From UBA3071 sp965369635 (lineage in GTDB: Bacteria; Chloroflexota; Anaerolineae; UBA3071), in assembly GCA_965369635.1 (NCBI GenBank), contig CBDURC010000205.1, positions 1 through 5,633 on the forward strand: a stretch of 5,633 nucleotides of DNA. Reading direction: 5' to 3'. Each line of letters starts with the position of its first letter. Position 1 is the first letter of the stretch. Of the stretch, positions 4,381-5,633 are shown piece after piece. A program made the translations under genes and the position numbers. Below the pieces are notes generated by a model that was given only the letters and a program-made list of their open reading frames with translations, was not told the DNA's origin and made no database searches.

Positions 4381-5633
4381 ATGAGATTGGACAAGTTCAC
4401 ACAGAAGGCACAAGAGGCGATTTTCGAGGCCCAGGAACAAGCCCGGGGCTACAATCACGGCCAGATCGAGCCGGAGCATCTTCTGTTGGCGCTGCTGCAG
4501 CAGGCCGATGGTGTAGTGCCGCAGATCGTGCAGTCGCTGGGGCTGAGCCCGCAGTTGCTGCTGGAGCAGGTGCAGGCGGAGCTGCAGCGCAAGCCCAAGG
4601 TCTACGGCACCGCCATGCAGGTGGGCGTCGGCCCGGACGTGCAACAGGTGCTCGACCAGGCGCAGAAGGAAGCGGAGGCGATGCACGACGAGTACGTCTC
4701 CACGGAGCACCTGTTCATTGCCTTGGCGAACAAAGCAGGCAATGGTGTGTATAGGCTGTTGCAGCGCATGGGCATCAGCAAAGATCGTATCTTGCAAGCG
4801 CTGGCTGGCATCCGCGGCTCCCAGCGGGTGACCACGCCGACGCCGGAGGCGACGTATCAGGCGCTAGAGAAGTACGGCCGCGACCTCACGCAACTTGCTC
4901 GCCGCGGCAAGCTGGACCCAGTCATCGGGAGGGACGAAGAGATCCGGCGCGTCATCCAGATCCTCAGCCGGCGGACGAAGAACAACCCCGTGCTCATCGG
5001 CGAACCGGGCGTGGGCAAGACCGCCATTGCCGAAGGGCTGGCCCAGCGCATCGTGCGGCGTGACGTGCCCGAAGGGCTCAAGGACAAGCGGGTCGTGCAA
5101 CTGGACATGGGGGCGCTGGTGGCCGGAGCGAAGTTCCGCGGCGAGTTCGAGGAGCGGCTGAAGGCGGTGCTCAAGGAGATCACCGAAAGCGAGGGGCAGA
5201 TCATTCTGTTCATTGATGAGCTGCACACGGTGGTGGGTGCCGGCCGTGCCGAGGGCGCGCCCATGGATGCTTCCAACATGCTCAAGCCCATGCTGGCCCG
5301 CGGCGAGCTACATGCTATAGGCGCCACCACACTCGACGAGTATCGTCAGCACATTGAGAAGGACGCCGCCCTGGAACGTCGCTTCCAGCCGGTGCTCATT
5401 GAAGAACCCAGCGTGAAGGACACCATCAGCATCCTGCGCGGCCTCAAGGAGCGCTACGAGGTGCACCACAACGTGCGCATCACCGACGCCGCGGTGATCG
5501 CCGCAGCGACGCTGAGCCACCGCTACATCTCCGACCGTTTCTTGCCCGATAAGGCCATTGACCTGATCGACGAGGCGGCCAGCCGGCTGCGCATGGAGAT
5601 CACCAGCGACCCCGCCGAACTGGACGAGATCAA
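4381..5633 (+). CDS. clpB: ATP-dependent disaggregase ClpB (partial, 3' end outside window)
   Basis: The first 417 residues are visible, with no stop or frameshift up to the right edge; the family is about 860 residues. The protein is a cytoplasmic AAA+ hexamer that threads aggregated proteins through its pore together with DnaK. The start M-R-L-D-K-F-T-Q-K-A-Q-E-A and I-E-P-E-H-L-L-L-A-L-L belong to the N domain, whose two helical repeats span about 1-145. The first ATPase domain follows: D-P-V-I-G-R-D-E-E-I-R-R (from about 179), Walker A G-E-P-G-V-G-K-T (207-214, Lys213), Walker B I-L-F-I-D-E-L-H (Asp279, Glu280), sensor region I-G-A-T-T (313-317), and the arginine pair Arg333-Arg334 in A-L-E-R-R-F-Q-P. 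The window ends at A-S-R-L-R-M-E-I-T-S-D-P-A-E-L-D, where the middle coiled coil begins; this distinguishes ClpB from ClpA and ClpC. No CIRCE operator or clear promoter is seen upstream. Confidence 0.95.
   Translation, partial: MRLDKFTQKAQEAIFEAQEQARGYNHGQIEPEHLLLALLQQADGVVPQIVQSLGLSPQLLLEQVQAELQRKPKVYGTAMQVGVGPDVQQVLDQAQKEAEAMHDEYVSTEHLFIALANKAGNGVYRLLQRMGISKDRILQALAGIRGSQRVTTPTPEATYQALEKYGRDLTQLARRGKLDPVIGRDEEIRRVIQILSRRTKNNPVLIGEPGVGKTAIAEGLAQRIVRRDVPEGLKDKRVVQLDMGALVAGAKFRGEFEERLKAVLKEITESEGQIILFIDELHTVVGAGRAEGAPMDASNMLKPMLARGELHAIGATTLDEYRQHIEKDAALERRFQPVLIEEPSVKDTISILRGLKERYEVHHNVRITDAAVIAAATLSHRYISDRFLPDKAIDLIDEAASRLRMEITSDPAELDEI

Noticed and set aside
4360..5520. Several open frames on the minus strand and in other + frames of 70-157 codons
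   Set aside because: All are shadows of the unbroken clpB frame, which carries clear family motifs throughout.

Overview
The window most resembles a chromosomal segment of an uncultured or little-studied Chloroflexota bacterium (Anaerolineae/Caldilineae-like). The basis is a set of hallmarks rather than a marker gene: GC-rich coding sequence, secreted repeat proteins ending in an arginine-rich Y-V-P-L-V tail, a propeller-type 'LRASDG' repeat, a levanase-like sandwich-domain scrap, and dispersed heptamer/octamer repeats between genes. All convincing genes lie on the + strand. The taxonomic call is inference from familiarity with such genomes.

Layout. (1) 3-431 is the C-terminal end of a secreted repeat protein whose start lies outside the window. 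(2) 501-2729 encodes a 742-residue exported protein with a C39/papain-like cysteine peptidase domain at its C-terminus. (3) 2730-3312 is a graveyard of scraps: a hairpin touching the peptidase stop codon, an orphan copy of the Y-V-P-L-V tail, a heptamer-repeat hairpin, one beta-propeller repeat, and part of a levanase-like domain in another frame. None has a usable start. (4) 3309-4042 is a complete type II toxin-antitoxin operon (Phd/YefM-type antitoxin plus VapC-like PIN toxin) with a recognisable promoter and two overlapping palindromes that look like its autoregulatory operator. (5) 4043-4380 is a gene-free, repeat-rich spacer with an 8-nt tandem repeat and inverted partner, several hairpins, a pair of 9-bp direct repeats, and a 7-nt tandem repeat. 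(6) 4381 to the window end is the first 417 residues of the disaggregase ClpB, open and unbroken.

How the parts relate. The first two genes and the scraps all derive from cell-surface or secreted proteins and share the Y-x-P-L-V signature, which looks like a lineage-specific C-terminal signal. The toxin-antitoxin operon sits between the decayed zone and the repeat-rich spacer, as expected for a mobile or dispensable cassette next to a core gene (clpB). I see no wholly new defence or mobile system. The most unusual elements are the Y-x-P-L-V motif, including an internal copy in the peptidase, and the layered repeats on both sides of the toxin-antitoxin operon.
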